Shown in pieces: positions 16,324-24,716 of a DNA stretch of 32,197 bases (the stretch's first letter is position 1; each line of letters starts with the position of its first letter). Below the pieces are notes generated by a model. The model searched no databases. It was not told the DNA's origin and worked only from the letters and a program-made list of their open reading frames with translations. The stretch comes from a virus. The position numbers and the translations under genes were made by a program. The DNA is taken from the IMG/VR virus record IMGVR_UViG_3300035211_000269, positions 1 to 32,197 of that record; one strand, given 5' to 3'.

Positions 16324-17049
16324 AGTAACCTCCTTTTCTCCCCGGGAAGTTTCAGTGCCCAGGTAGAATGTATTTTTTGATATTGATTTATAGTGCTCTA
16401 ATTTTTCCTCTAAGGCTTTGGCTGATGAATCCGCCCCGTACCACACCAGACTAATTTCAAGCCATTCAAGAATCTCTGTTACGAGCCATCGGACTAATTC
16501 TCCTTCTATCTCCTGTCCCATGGTGTCATAAAATTCATCCCACTTCATATCCGGGTGACTTTGAGCTACTTCCATCAGAAGTGAAAAAGAGCATCGATTC
16601 GCCGCCCCGGTTTCGACATTCCTGGCAGTAATGGAATCCACAAGTGTATCGACCATAAAAGTGAGATCGATACCGCTTAAGCCATTTTTTATCAATGTAT
16701 AGCGAAAATTAGTTCCATAGCCAATAATGGAATTAACACTCCAATGATGATCTTTTAGTAGGCTGAGTTTTTCAGGAAATAAAGAAACACTTTTCTCAAG
16801 TACACCAGAAACGCTATAGTCGAAAAGACCGCAGCAATTCCAAATAAGTGTCTCTGAAAGTCCTCTAAAATCCTTTGCAACAAAACCTTCAGGTACTTCA
16901 ATTGAAGTTTGTTTTTCTTCTTTCTTTTCTAACTTTTGAGTTGTTTGTTGCTTCTGAAGGGATGGAGTAGAGATTATAACAGATTGAGGTACGAATATAA
17001 CTTTATCATTCAAAAAAAAATCTCTGATATTCATATTATTATTTTTCAT
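15838..17049 (-). CDS. Prohead protease-scaffold fusion
   Basis: 403 residues. The N-terminal 60 residues are a polar linker. Residues about 90-230 form the capsid maturation protease: a LSLLKDHHWSVNSIIG stretch (about 95-110) with the likely catalytic His, a CSFSLLMEVAQSHPDM stretch (about 152-168) with the likely catalytic Ser, and EISLVWYGADSSAKAL (about 200-215), a conserved family ending. Residues 243-403 are a coiled-coil scaffold with a C-terminal zinc-ribbon-like CATCGS pair. Together they direct capsid assembly and cleavage. The nested internal start is listed separately. The catalytic residues are assigned by pattern. Confidence 0.75.
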   Translation of the reverse strand: MKNNNMNIRDFFLNDKVIFVPQSVIISTPSLQKQQTTQKLEKKEEKQTSIEVPEGFVAKDFRGLSETLIWNCCGLFDYSVSGVLEKSVSLFPEKLSLLKDHHWSVNSIIGYGTNFRYTLIKNGLSGIDLTFMVDTLVDSITARNVETGAANRCSFSLLMEVAQSHPDMKWDEFYDTMGQEIEGELVRWLVTEILEWLEISLVWYGADSSAKALEEKLEHYKSISKNTFYLGTETSRGEKEVTMDPEIQAILSIMKEAGKDCATLTQIKDAITNIITENTTLKGQVNTLEGQVKTLQPQKELNEKVMTDLRAEVEKFTRLTRGTGDNKVLGDMEKQLIQNATYDQLKKWKEEREKEYEKIIPPLTCATCGSTNISHRSSFEVPPETPSVPQSTDKEEVERIEYM

Positions 17050-17050
17050 T

Positions 17051-19477
17051 TTACACCCCGAATATTGCTTTTAAAATGCACTTGCACAAAACGTGAAAAG
17101 GGGGAATACCCTTCCCTTTTGCCAGCAGGTCTGTTATATCCTCTCCGGCCTCACTCAGGTCTACATTAGAATTTTCAATAAAAGCTGCTGCCTCTTCCAT
17201 ATCATCGGTATCGAGCCAGTTAAGCAAGGCATCATAGACGTCCCATGCTTTGCCCACCGGAATACGTTTCCCGTGCAGTTTCCGGCAGATTTCACAGGTT
17301 GCCATATCAAGAACGGCCACGATTTCAGCATATTGGAAGTCGGCATCTTTAAGCTGGGATAAATAACTGTAAGTTCTCAACCGGGTGAGAGAGGAGTTAA
17401 CAATCCGTTTCATCTGGGCTTCGATATCGCCCTTGAGCGCCCGTCCAAACAGCCGCTTGAATTCCTTCTTTGCGTCATCGGTGAACTGCGAAAACTCGAC
17501 CTCTCCCCGCTCGAATAATTTGGTGACATACTCTTTGATTTGAGACCCAAAATCCTGGTTATAGATGTAGCCGGAAAAATAATAATTATCCAGCTTTTCA
17601 AAAAGCTCACAGGCTTTCATGTCCCCCTGACCGAACTGGAACTCTACGTCCGGTTTGGTCCCGGAAAAGACGGAAAGGTCATCCAACTTGAAATACTTCC
17701 CCGCATCGATAACAAGTGTTTTGGATGTTTCACGAAACCAGGAGTCGTTTTTGATATTCTTGTAAGCCTCATGTTCCCCAATGTACCCCTTGATCTTTTC
17801 AAGTAATTTTTCCGGCCCCCCTTCCGTGGAAATTTCTTCTAAATTTTCCTGGACATACTCAAGGGTCCAGTCGGTCACATCCTCTCCCAATTGGTCCCAA
17901 TAGGGCAGGGTCTCTCTCAGGTAAGCCTCTACAAGCTCCCGCATCTTTTTCTCTGCCGCTTCAGCTATCTTCTTATCATCATCCTTATGGGACACCTTGA
18001 CCTTGACCCGGTCCAGGTCGATCCGGTTTCTCTGTGGTACGTATCTCTGCTTTTGCGAATTCCAGGCAAAGGTCTTTTCAACCTTTCCTCTCTTCAATGA
18101 AGCTGTTTCCTGGGAATCTTGAGTGATTTGCTGGTAGAGCAACTCGACATCATACCAGTCACCATATCCAAGTTCCTGGGCACCTTCATCCGGGGAGATC
18201 ATCCCTTTTGATACTTTGTGCCAAACCGTCGCTATATCGTACCGACTTGCCATTGCTTCAGTATTGGGATTCAATCGGAAGTCCTTATTAAATTGAAGAC
18301 TCAATTCTTCAGGGAAAAGATTATTCAATTCCAGGTGAAGTCGGTAAGTCTTTTCTTGTCGCCTTTTGATTAGACGCCGCAGGTTTGAAGCCATTTGGAT
18401 ATACATGTTATAGATGACCGTGGAGTAGGTTTCCGTGGTGCTGTAGGGCCTGCCGTGTAGTGCTGAATGAGTCTTACTTCCACTAAAGACCTGCTCTTCT
18501 ATCAACTGGACGATTTCCTTGACCCCCCGGTAATCGGAGGTCAGCGCATGATGTCCCCACTCCCAACCCTCCGGGACCACCAATAGTCCTTCGGAAAAAT
18601 TTTTATTAATCGATTCAGCAACCCTTTTGAGGTGTTCCTGGTTTCGTAATGCATAATCATCATCCGACTCTCCAGGTTCCCTTTGCAGGGGTTTCACCTT
18701 CACAATATTGAGACCCAGCAGCCCCAATTTTTTCAAGGCATATCTCAGATTCTTGAACGCATCCTTTTGCAGTATGAGCGGTTCAAGCGCACTCAGAAGC
18801 GGCGGCAGGGCATAAGGGGAATTATCGATGGTCTGTAATGAATAGTAAGAATACGTCACCGGGTTGAGTCTAACAAGGCCCATAGCCGCCCCGGATGTAC
18901 CGTGGAATTTGGTCTGTTGATGGGGCATGTATTCATCATCGATGTACTTAAATCTTATTGTATCCATAGGCACGGTAACAACCTTTTTCACCCCCCGGAA
19001 ATTCGGTAATAAGACGTCTTCACTGGAAATCCCACCATGCCGGGTCCCCTGGTTGGCATAGTGGTTGAATAACCCGTCCACCCCGGCAGAGTGCTTATAT
19101 ATCTCATAGGCCGCCTCATTGATCAAGTCCATCGATGCATCTATGTCCCTGGAATTAGTGTCCTGGATCACAATCTTATGGCCGGTATTGACCATATTCT
19201 GAGTATTGCTCACCACCTGGGAGAGGTCAGGATTGACGGCGGTAACAAGGGTGATATGCTTCAGCACTTCAAAAGGCACTGCCGGGTTAATATAGTCATA
19301 GTGAGCGGCCAGGCCATTGAGACCGGAAATAAAAGACCCGGTTTCCACCGAGGACCTCCCCCCTTCCGGCAGCACATCGATGCTCACGGAGTCCTGCCGG
19401 GATTTCTGGAAAGAAAAATAAGGAAGCTTCCAATTTTTCGTATTGACAAGGGTTTTGTTCCCGTAATTAATGCGCAT
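17051..19477 (-). CDS. Portal protein fused to MuF-type head morphogenesis domain
   Basis: About 808 residues from the preferred start. The N-terminal two-thirds is portal-like: strand-rich wing, a GLLGLNIVKVKPL stretch, and a clip/stem region with KTHSALHGRPYSTTET and a long helix NMYIQMASNLRRLIKRRQEK. The C-terminus carries the MuF/gp7 signature: SLTRLRTYSYLSQLKDAD, then DMATCEICRKLHGKRIPV and PPFHVLCKCI, with conserved cysteines. Most phages encode these as separate proteins. The open frame begins further upstream (19543), but the ATG at 19475-19477 has a GGGGAG site and leaves only an 11-base overlap with the terminase gene. Confidence 0.85.
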   Translation of the reverse strand: MRINYGNKTLVNTKNWKLPYFSFQKSRQDSVSIDVLPEGGRSSVETGSFISGLNGLAAHYDYINPAVPFEVLKHITLVTAVNPDLSQVVSNTQNMVNTGHKIVIQDTNSRDIDASMDLINEAAYEIYKHSAGVDGLFNHYANQGTRHGGISSEDVLLPNFRGVKKVVTVPMDTIRFKYIDDEYMPHQQTKFHGTSGAAMGLVRLNPVTYSYYSLQTIDNSPYALPPLLSALEPLILQKDAFKNLRYALKKLGLLGLNIVKVKPLQREPGESDDDYALRNQEHLKRVAESINKNFSEGLLVVPEGWEWGHHALTSDYRGVKEIVQLIEEQVFSGSKTHSALHGRPYSTTETYSTVIYNMYIQMASNLRRLIKRRQEKTYRLHLELNNLFPEELSLQFNKDFRLNPNTEAMASRYDIATVWHKVSKGMISPDEGAQELGYGDWYDVELLYQQITQDSQETASLKRGKVEKTFAWNSQKQRYVPQRNRIDLDRVKVKVSHKDDDKKIAEAAEKKMRELVEAYLRETLPYWDQLGEDVTDWTLEYVQENLEEISTEGGPEKLLEKIKGYIGEHEAYKNIKNDSWFRETSKTLVIDAGKYFKLDDLSVFSGTKPDVEFQFGQGDMKACELFEKLDNYYFSGYIYNQDFGSQIKEYVTKLFERGEVEFSQFTDDAKKEFKRLFGRALKGDIEAQMKRIVNSSLTRLRTYSYLSQLKDADFQYAEIVAVLDMATCEICRKLHGKRIPVGKAWDVYDALLNWLDTDDMEEAAAFIENSNVDLSEAGEDITDLLAKGKGIPPFHVLCKCILKAIFGV

Positions 19478-21083
19478 AGAAGCTACTCCCCGCCGCATAG
19501 AGCGGCAGCCCGAAGGGCTTGACCACTGGCAATTTACTGGCAATCCTCATACTATTATAGGCCATACCGTAATGGTTATCTACTTTACCTACGTAACTCT
19601 CTACCATGGTGCCATTGGCCTTTTCTTTCCTTTCTTTTTTTAGATTTTTCAAATGGTCCCTGAATTCGGGCATACCTTCACAACTCTTTTTAGGCAGTAA
19701 GGTTTTTTGATTTTGGAATACACCTGTGGTTTTATCAAGGGACTCATCGCGATTGACACTAACCGTAAGCACTTTTTGCTCTTCGCTCATGTCTTCGTCG
19801 TAATACTCATCACCCCTGACCACACTACTTTTTGCCGATTCGGCGAAATATTGGATATAGGCAAACCCTTTATGCTTTACCGCCCAATCTTTTGCCTTCC
19901 CCTTATTGGGCAGCGCATCTCCCACCGCGCACCATACATTGAACAAGGTCATAAGTTCGTCAAGCCGCTTCCACTTCATGGTCTTTTCATACCAGAGTAC
20001 AACCAGTTTATCGCCCACCATATGGCCGATCACAATATAAATCCAGTCCCCCTGGTCAAATCCAAGGTAACTATGAGAGGCAAAAGGAATTAGCCCGTGA
20101 ACACCATGACACTCATTCAAAACCTGGTCTGTAATCGGTTCTAATTTCCCGGCAAAAGCCAACCCGGCCACCGATTGATGAACCCGTTTAGTGTCGTCAA
20201 TATCTTCCGCCCCTTGAATGAGTTGATAAGCTTGATCGCCGGAACTCCTGAAACCGGGAGGTTTCCATGTCCAGTATAATTGACTGAGATGATACCCTCT
20301 TTTTTCTTTGTTTTTCGGCTTTTTGGGAACCCATTTTGCTTTTGCCGGGTCCAGTTCAGCCTTACATTTCATGCAGCCCAGGTATCCACCTTTTCCCTTT
20401 TTCAACGGGAAAAGGTTTTTTGGAAAGTGTTCAATCACATCATTCCACTTGTTACACTTCGGGCACTTCATGAGCCTGAAATGCTGATCCGATTCTTTGA
20501 ATTCCTGGTCTATGCCAAACCCTGGAAGTGAAGGTTTTGAAAGCATATGTAACTCAGGACAGGTGCTGCGCATTAGCCTATCCTTTGCCTCTTCAGCAAG
20601 AATTTGATTACTGATATCGAACTCATCAAAAATGAGTGTATCTGCGTCAACGCTGGCAACATCGGTGCGGGTATTCAACCCACAGAAATATATTGACCCG
20701 CCGCATTCTTTGAGGTATATACCATTGATTGAAAGGGATATTTCAGGAAAGTATTTCAATATTGTATCAACACGATCAGGAGTAAATTTCTTGAAAAAAT
20801 CTTTACTGGGTGCATAGTAAATCCCTTTTAACCTTCCGATAAACATTTTCCAGAGTTTATATAATATTGCCCAGGTGGTAACACCAATCTGGACACCTTT
20901 ACGGATTACTTTCCGGGGGTGCATGTCCATGTATATATCTTTAAGTTCTTCAAAGCCTGTAAAAGAGAATTGCCTTTTTTTCAGGATAATATCATGACTC
21001 AAAACCCAATCTATAAATACACTGCTTTTCTCTTCTTTATCAATACGTTTTAGCAGCAATTCAAGACCGGTTCCATCACTCAT
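19467..21083 (-). CDS. Terminase large subunit (GpA-like)
   Basis: 538 residues. This ATP-driven motor packages phage DNA into the head and cuts it. Residues 60-71 (IRKGVQIGVTTW) are a deviant Walker A. Residues 147-156 (ADTLIFDEFD) are Walker B. A Cys-rich zinc finger (C207, C210, C237, C240) follows, as in the lambda gpA type. The nuclease part starts at LGFDQGDW (340-347), with Asp343 the likely first metal ligand. The start overlaps the small terminase stop by 4 bases (ATGA). Confidence 0.9.
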   Translation of the reverse strand: MSDGTGLELLLKRIDKEEKSSVFIDWVLSHDIILKKRQFSFTGFEELKDIYMDMHPRKVIRKGVQIGVTTWAILYKLWKMFIGRLKGIYYAPSKDFFKKFTPDRVDTILKYFPEISLSINGIYLKECGGSIYFCGLNTRTDVASVDADTLIFDEFDISNQILAEEAKDRLMRSTCPELHMLSKPSLPGFGIDQEFKESDQHFRLMKCPKCNKWNDVIEHFPKNLFPLKKGKGGYLGCMKCKAELDPAKAKWVPKKPKNKEKRGYHLSQLYWTWKPPGFRSSGDQAYQLIQGAEDIDDTKRVHQSVAGLAFAGKLEPITDQVLNECHGVHGLIPFASHSYLGFDQGDWIYIVIGHMVGDKLVVLWYEKTMKWKRLDELMTLFNVWCAVGDALPNKGKAKDWAVKHKGFAYIQYFAESAKSSVVRGDEYYDEDMSEEQKVLTVSVNRDESLDKTTGVFQNQKTLLPKKSCEGMPEFRDHLKNLKKERKEKANGTMVESYVGKVDNHYGMAYNSMRIASKLPVVKPFGLPLYAAGSSFYAH

Positions 21084-21601
21084 TTTTTATACCTTTTCTT
21101 TTTTAAATACTGGGTAAGCGCGTTCTTTTTTTTCACAATAAGTGGTTTTATATCAGTATCTTGTAGGAAAAATTCAATCACCTCATTGTCCTTAATCAGT
21201 TTCCATTCAAGTCTTTTTTCCTGGACGTCTTTAAGTCTTGAAATTTCTTTGGATAACCCGGTCAAAGAGTGATTGAGCTGCGATATGGCATTGATATCCT
21301 CTACTTGGTCAGACGGGATATTATCCAGGATTGAATTGATTTTCTTGAACATGCGAACCAGTGAACCGAAAATCTCTATTTCCAGGTCAATGTCAAGTTC
21401 TGCTTTTTCAACCACCTTTTTTTGGTACTCTTTTGCTGCCGTTTCAAAATCGTTCTGGTATTTTTTATAGCGTCGATACAACCGATTGTAGGTCAAATCC
21501 GGGAATCCATCCACGTTAAGAGTTACAAGCACCTGTGACAGGTTGCCACATTTGGCATATTCCTTTATTGCAACCTGGAGAAGGTTCCATTCATCAAGCA
21601 T
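21080..21601 (-). CDS. Terminase small subunit, candidate
   Basis: 173 residues. The N-terminal part (1-45) could form a helix-turn-helix (AIKEYAKCGNLSQVLVTLN then LTYNRLYRRYKKYQ). A long helical middle with IFGSLVRMFKKINSIL and a basic C-terminal tail (ALTQYLKKKRYKK) follow. Its place directly before the large subunit, with a 4-base overlap, fits the DNA-recognition subunit that forms a ring on the packaging site. No sequence motif proves it. Confidence 0.65.
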   Translation of the reverse strand: MLDEWNLLQVAIKEYAKCGNLSQVLVTLNVDGFPDLTYNRLYRRYKKYQNDFETAAKEYQKKVVEKAELDIDLEIEIFGSLVRMFKKINSILDNIPSDQVEDINAISQLNHSLTGLSKEISRLKDVQEKRLEWKLIKDNEVIEFFLQDTDIKPLIVKKKNALTQYLKKKRYKK

Positions 21602-21704
21602 TTTTCAAGCACTCTTTTATGTATTCTTCAGCCCATTTTTTCAATAGTCTCTTTCTCTTTATCCTCTTGAAAAATAGGTCAATCATTCTTTTTAGCTTTT
21701 CCAT
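21594..21704 (-). CDS. 36-residue basic peptide, unknown
   Basis: A short frame starting MEKLKRMIDLFFKR, highly basic and helical, with a GAGGA site upstream. It overlaps the holin-like gene before it by 26 bases and the small terminase gene after it by 8 bases. This tight overlap with an RBS suggests it is translated, but the function is unknown. Confidence 0.45.
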   Translation of the reverse strand: MEKLKRMIDLFFKRIKRKRLLKKWAEEYIKECLKNA

Positions 21705-21834
21705 TTTTTTTCCTCAATATTTGAATGGTTAGCTGTATCATTTGGTCTGTGCGTTTCTGAAGTTTGAAGAATAAGAACACAACAGCCGAAACCAAACCGC
21801 TACAAGCGGCAACTAACAATTGTTCCGTAGTCAT
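21679..21834 (-). CDS. Holin-like small membrane protein
   Basis: 51 residues with one hydrophobic helix (about 6-25, LLVAACSGLVSAVVFLFFKL) after a short polar start, then a basic tail ending LRKKNGKAKKND. This fits the small single-span class of holins, which make holes in the inner membrane at lysis. The start lies one base after the upstream gene stop, in a weak ribosome-site context, and the following gene overlaps it. Sequence alone cannot distinguish a holin from another small membrane protein. Confidence 0.55.
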   Translation of the reverse strand: MTTEQLLVAACSGLVSAVVFLFFKLQKRTDQMIQLTIQILRKKNGKAKKND

Positions 21835-21835
21835 T

Positions 21836-22525
21836 CTATTTCAACACCGCTTTCAGGATGAACACCAACACCGCCCCGGCCCCGGCCCCGATTCCCACAT
21901 TCTTAACGTTTTTCCAGAAGCGGTTCACCCGGTAAACCCGATCAATTTTTTCCATTCCTTCCGTTACTTTTTCTTCGATCTCTTTCCAGTTCTCTATTTG
22001 ATTTCCTAGACTATCAACGCTTTCCTCAAGCAGTGAGACCTGTGTGGTTAAATTATTCTTTACCTGTCCAAATAAAATCAATACATCATCCTTTGAACTA
22101 TTTAAATCCAGGCATAATTCGTAACTAACCAGCAATTCGCTATATTCGGTTTTACAATCCTCAAGGTTATTTAGATCATCAGGATTGACCGGTTCGGGAC
22201 GTTCACCCAGTTTCTTTTTTAGCTCATTCATGACTCCCCGGGACTTGTCAAGTTTCGTTATAATCCCTTCGTTTTCTTCGTCTCCATATAGAGCCAGGTG
22301 TAACTCTCCTTGACCCTTAAGAAGAGCTTTTACCACATTATTGGAAGTAGTAATACTTTGTTTAATCCCGTCCAAATCGCTTTTAAGAGTCCCTCGAATT
22401 ATTTGTAGATCTTTGCTATAACTACAGCTATTATGAGCAAAAAAACCTAATAGAGCTACCAGGACTACAACCAGGATTATCAAAATTATAAGGACTTTCC
22501 CATTAGAATTCTTAACGTCTGCCAT
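21836..22525 (-). CDS. Bitopic coiled-coil membrane protein, spanin-like candidate
   Basis: 229 residues. One membrane helix near the N-terminus (about 9-31, GKVLIILIILVVVLVALLGF) is followed by a long charged coiled-coil region (about 40-205), then a short hydrophobic C-terminus (about 211-229, GIGAGAGAVLVFILKAVLK). An inner-membrane anchor plus a periplasmic coiled coil is the layout of spanins and other lysis accessory proteins. It lies between the holin-like gene and a second membrane-anchored protein, in the presumed lysis block. A role in lysis is inferred. Confidence 0.5.
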   Translation of the reverse strand: MADVKNSNGKVLIILIILVVVLVALLGFFAHNSCSYSKDLQIIRGTLKSDLDGIKQSITTSNNVVKALLKGQGELHLALYGDEENEGIITKLDKSRGVMNELKKKLGERPEPVNPDDLNNLEDCKTEYSELLVSYELCLDLNSSKDDVLILFGQVKNNLTTQVSLLEESVDSLGNQIENWKEIEEKVTEGMEKIDRVYRVNRFWKNVKNVGIGAGAGAVLVFILKAVLK

Positions 22526-22534
22526 GTTTCACCC

Positions 22535-23233
22535 CTATTTAACGATGCAAAACACAGCATCGCTGATATCGGAAGGGGACAAATCAAATGCATCGCAAAT
22601 GCGCACCAGGCAGGTTCTTGAAGAAACATTCGGAACTGTCCAGGAGTATGAGCCGTCATTGGGAGTGGAAGGTATAAGGATTGTCCAGGTTTTTCCGTTA
22701 TTCGTTGAATATTTAATTTTGACATTTGCCCTTGGAAATTTTGGAATGTAGGTCATGTCCCAGGTGATGTCAAAAGAATCCCCGGCGGTTAATACCTCCC
22801 CGCCATTGGGAGATGTAATGGTTATAGTTTTTTTATTACCTTTACCCAAAAAGCAATCAATCTGATCTTTGAAGTACTCAAACCTGGGTCCCATTTTTAC
22901 TATATCCAGGGCCACGTACCAACAGTTTACGCACTTTGATAGCTTTAGGACTGCCTCAACTTCGGGTCGCATGTCACCCAGGAAATGCTTAATTTGAAAA
23001 TATTTGTCAGTCCAGGCCGCCGCCTCTTCTGTCAGTGCTTTGTTTTCGGCCTTTAGCCTTGAATTTTCCTGTCTTGCCGCGCTTAATTCCTGTTGAACAA
23101 GATTACTCTCGTTCCCAAAAGGGCTTTTGACCTGCCGGGCTATTTCAAAATTCACAATCACAGCAACTAACAAACAAATAGCCAGGAAAAGGCTAATATA
23201 CTTAAAGTTCCAAAACGATTTTTTGTTTTTCAT
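22535..23233 (-). CDS. Membrane-anchored coiled-coil protein with host-type beta-sandwich domain
   Basis: 232 residues. An N-terminal membrane helix (about 12-30) is followed by a coiled coil (about 42-75) and then by a beta-sandwich domain (about 136-230). The domain begins TITSPNGGEVLTAGDSFDITW and includes VKIKYSTNNGKTWTIL, PNDGSYSWTVPNVSS and CLVRICDAFD. This domain is common in exported proteins of several environmental bacterial phyla and not in phages. The protein is placed between a glycosidase and another anchored coiled-coil protein. It may help lysis, decorate the lysogen surface, or bind carbohydrate. The domain call is by pattern. Confidence 0.65.
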   Translation of the reverse strand: MKNKKSFWNFKYISLFLAICLLVAVIVNFEIARQVKSPFGNESNLVQQELSAARQENSRLKAENKALTEEAAAWTDKYFQIKHFLGDMRPEVEAVLKLSKCVNCWYVALDIVKMGPRFEYFKDQIDCFLGKGNKKTITITSPNGGEVLTAGDSFDITWDMTYIPKFPRANVKIKYSTNNGKTWTILIPSTPNDGSYSWTVPNVSSRTCLVRICDAFDLSPSDISDAVFCIVK

Positions 23234-23236
23234 GAT

Positions 23237-24385
23237 TTACCTCCAAAAAATAAAATAAAGAAAGATTGATTTGACAGTTTCCCATACCATCAATCTTTCC
23301 TGATACTTTTTGTAATTCTCCGGGTATTCCCCGTAAAATTCCTGGTATGCTTCTAAAACCCCCAGGATTGAGTCAAGGGGGTCCCCTTTTTCCTTACCGT
23401 ATACTACCTCATAACTTAACTTACCATTTCGGGCTTTTTGGGGCTGTGATTCAAGTGAATATTTAACAATAGCTTTCACCGTATTTCTCTCCGGCCGTGG
23501 ATTTCTGTTTCCATCCTGGGAAATCAGTTCGTTTCGAGTCCCACCCTTCGGCGGATTCTCTCCCAGCATCCTTTTTAGATTTGACAAACTCATATTATGA
23601 CAGGGGGAAATGCATCTTGACTTCAACCATTGCTCCCACTCTTTACCTAATTCTTTTACTACCAGGTTCCGGAAATCACGGTATAACTTTGCGTATTTTG
23701 GGTCTTTCTCTTTCATATCATACTGAATGCCCAGTATGATATCTTCCGGCTGGACCCCCTTCTTTATTAGGTACACAAATGTATCAGCAAGGAACTCCGG
23801 GGTACATAGTGGGAGCCGGGGTTCATTCACCAGTTCAAAACCCATTACCCTACCTTTCCTTATCCGCAGGAAGGCATCAATAAATTGATGACGTGCGTCT
23901 TTTGCCAGCTCTGAATAAAACGCTTTCTCTCCGTAGGCAACAACCCAGGGATTCCATGGGTTATTGCGAATTCCGCAATGGTCAAAAAGACTGACCCAAA
24001 GCTTGACACCATGGCCGTTGTAAGTGGTTGTAATTTTCTCCCAGTTCCATTCGTAGGAATCATTTACGTAAATGTAAAAATCTTCATAATCAGGCTTAAT
24101 CGGGATCATTTCAAAAGGCCGGATTTTCCGCCAGGCATTCTCTGAGTCTATCCAAAAAGGAAATTCCCTTGCCGAATTGGCATATCTGCCAATATATTCC
24201 GCTATTCTCTCAACCGCTTGCATATCCAGACGACCTTCATCAAAATAACTGATGATATAATCCCCGCGCAATATCGAGTAACCACCCAGGGGAGAAAGGA
24301 AAATTTTACATCTGTCAGCGGCATGACAAAGTACTGTGATGGCTAAAACCAAAACAACAAAAAAGAACTTACGCAAATTACCCAT
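23237..24385 (-). CDS. Secreted GH5-like glycoside hydrolase in the lysis position
   Basis: 382 residues. A signal peptide (about 1-22, ending LCHA) predicts export. The body resembles a clan GH-A (beta/alpha)8 hydrolase of the GH5 kind: GVKLWVSLFDHCGI (about 126-139) for an early strand, VMGFELVNEPRL (180-191) with the hallmark NEP and a likely catalytic Glu188, and NELISQDGNR (285-294) as a candidate second catalytic strand, with Glu286 possible but less sure. It is the first gene of the late operon and the only candidate cell-wall or polysaccharide hydrolase in the window. It may replace the endolysin or attack capsule. A clear AAGGAG site precedes the start, and a promoter candidate lies about 50 bases upstream. 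Confidence 0.7.
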   Translation of the reverse strand: MGNLRKFFFVVLVLAITVLCHAADRCKIFLSPLGGYSILRGDYIISYFDEGRLDMQAVERIAEYIGRYANSAREFPFWIDSENAWRKIRPFEMIPIKPDYEDFYIYVNDSYEWNWEKITTTYNGHGVKLWVSLFDHCGIRNNPWNPWVVAYGEKAFYSELAKDARHQFIDAFLRIRKGRVMGFELVNEPRLPLCTPEFLADTFVYLIKKGVQPEDIILGIQYDMKEKDPKYAKLYRDFRNLVVKELGKEWEQWLKSRCISPCHNMSLSNLKRMLGENPPKGGTRNELISQDGNRNPRPERNTVKAIVKYSLESQPQKARNGKLSYEVVYGKEKGDPLDSILGVLEAYQEFYGEYPENYKKYQERLMVWETVKSIFLYFIFWR

Positions 24386-24431
24386 AGTTTGCTCCTTAAA
24401 TTCATAAGTTCTTTTGATTCCCCTTATTGGT

Positions 24432-24466
24432 ATTATAGTCTATCAAATCAATTCTGTCTTACAGAA
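24432..24466 (-). promoter_or_regulatory. Candidate late promoter with overlapping palindrome
   Basis: On the minus strand the -35-like AAGACA (24460-24455) and TATAAT (24437-24432) are 17 bases apart, and the glycosidase gene starts about 47 bases downstream. A palindrome TTCTGT-CTT-ACAGAA (24452-24466) covers the -35 region and could bind a regulator. The -35 is non-consensus, as expected for an activated promoter. Confidence 0.5.
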
Positions 24467-24514
24467 AATACGGAAAAAAAGAGTTTTGATACAAAAAAGT
24501 ACAAAATTAAATGA

Positions 24515-24541
24515 GCGACAGGGACTTTTTGTCCCCGTCGC
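24515..24541 (-). terminator. Intrinsic terminator after the 44-residue peptide gene
   Basis: GCGACAGGGAC (24515-24525) and GTCCCCGTCGC (24531-24541) pair over 11 positions around a 5-base loop. The one non-canonical position is a G-U pair on the minus strand, which gives a complete stem there. The stem is followed on the minus strand by T-rich sequence (ATTTAATTTTG). On the plus strand it is followed by GTTTTT, so bidirectional use is possible. Confidence 0.7.
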
Positions 24542-24561
24542 CCGTTTTTAAAGGTAAAAGG

Positions 24562-24696
24562 TTATGTGATGGATGAGTCTTTTACCATTGGTATGGGATC
24601 GTCAATCACTACCACCGGGGGAGTGACCGGGGGATTCATTGTATTACCGGCAAAAATCTTTGACATTTCGTCTCGATTAAGCGTCTTAACTTTCAT
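24562..24696 (-). CDS. 44-residue RiPP/bacteriocin-like precursor peptide
   Basis: Small frame with a strong AGGAGG site 5-6 bases before ATG, its own consensus promoter upstream and its own terminator downstream, so it forms a complete single-gene unit. The peptide begins MKVKTLNRDEMSKIFAGN, resembling double-glycine-type leaders of bacteriocins and related natural products (L-x-x-x-E-M-x-x-I-x-G-G pattern), here ending in AGN. The remainder is a proline-rich, acidic, cysteine-free core (NPPVTPPVVVIDDPIP). No maturation enzyme is next to it. It could also be a phage regulatory or toxin peptide. The RiPP reading is an inference from the leader pattern. Confidence 0.65.
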   Translation of the reverse strand: MKVKTLNRDEMSKIFAGNTMNPPVTPPVVVIDDPIPMVKDSSIT

Positions 24697-24716
24697 TGTA
24701 GCCTCCTTAAGCACGC

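Noticed and set aside
19478-19543. Upstream start of the portal fusion gene
   Set aside because: It would extend the overlap with the terminase gene to 77 bases and has no good ribosome site, unlike the ATG at 19477.
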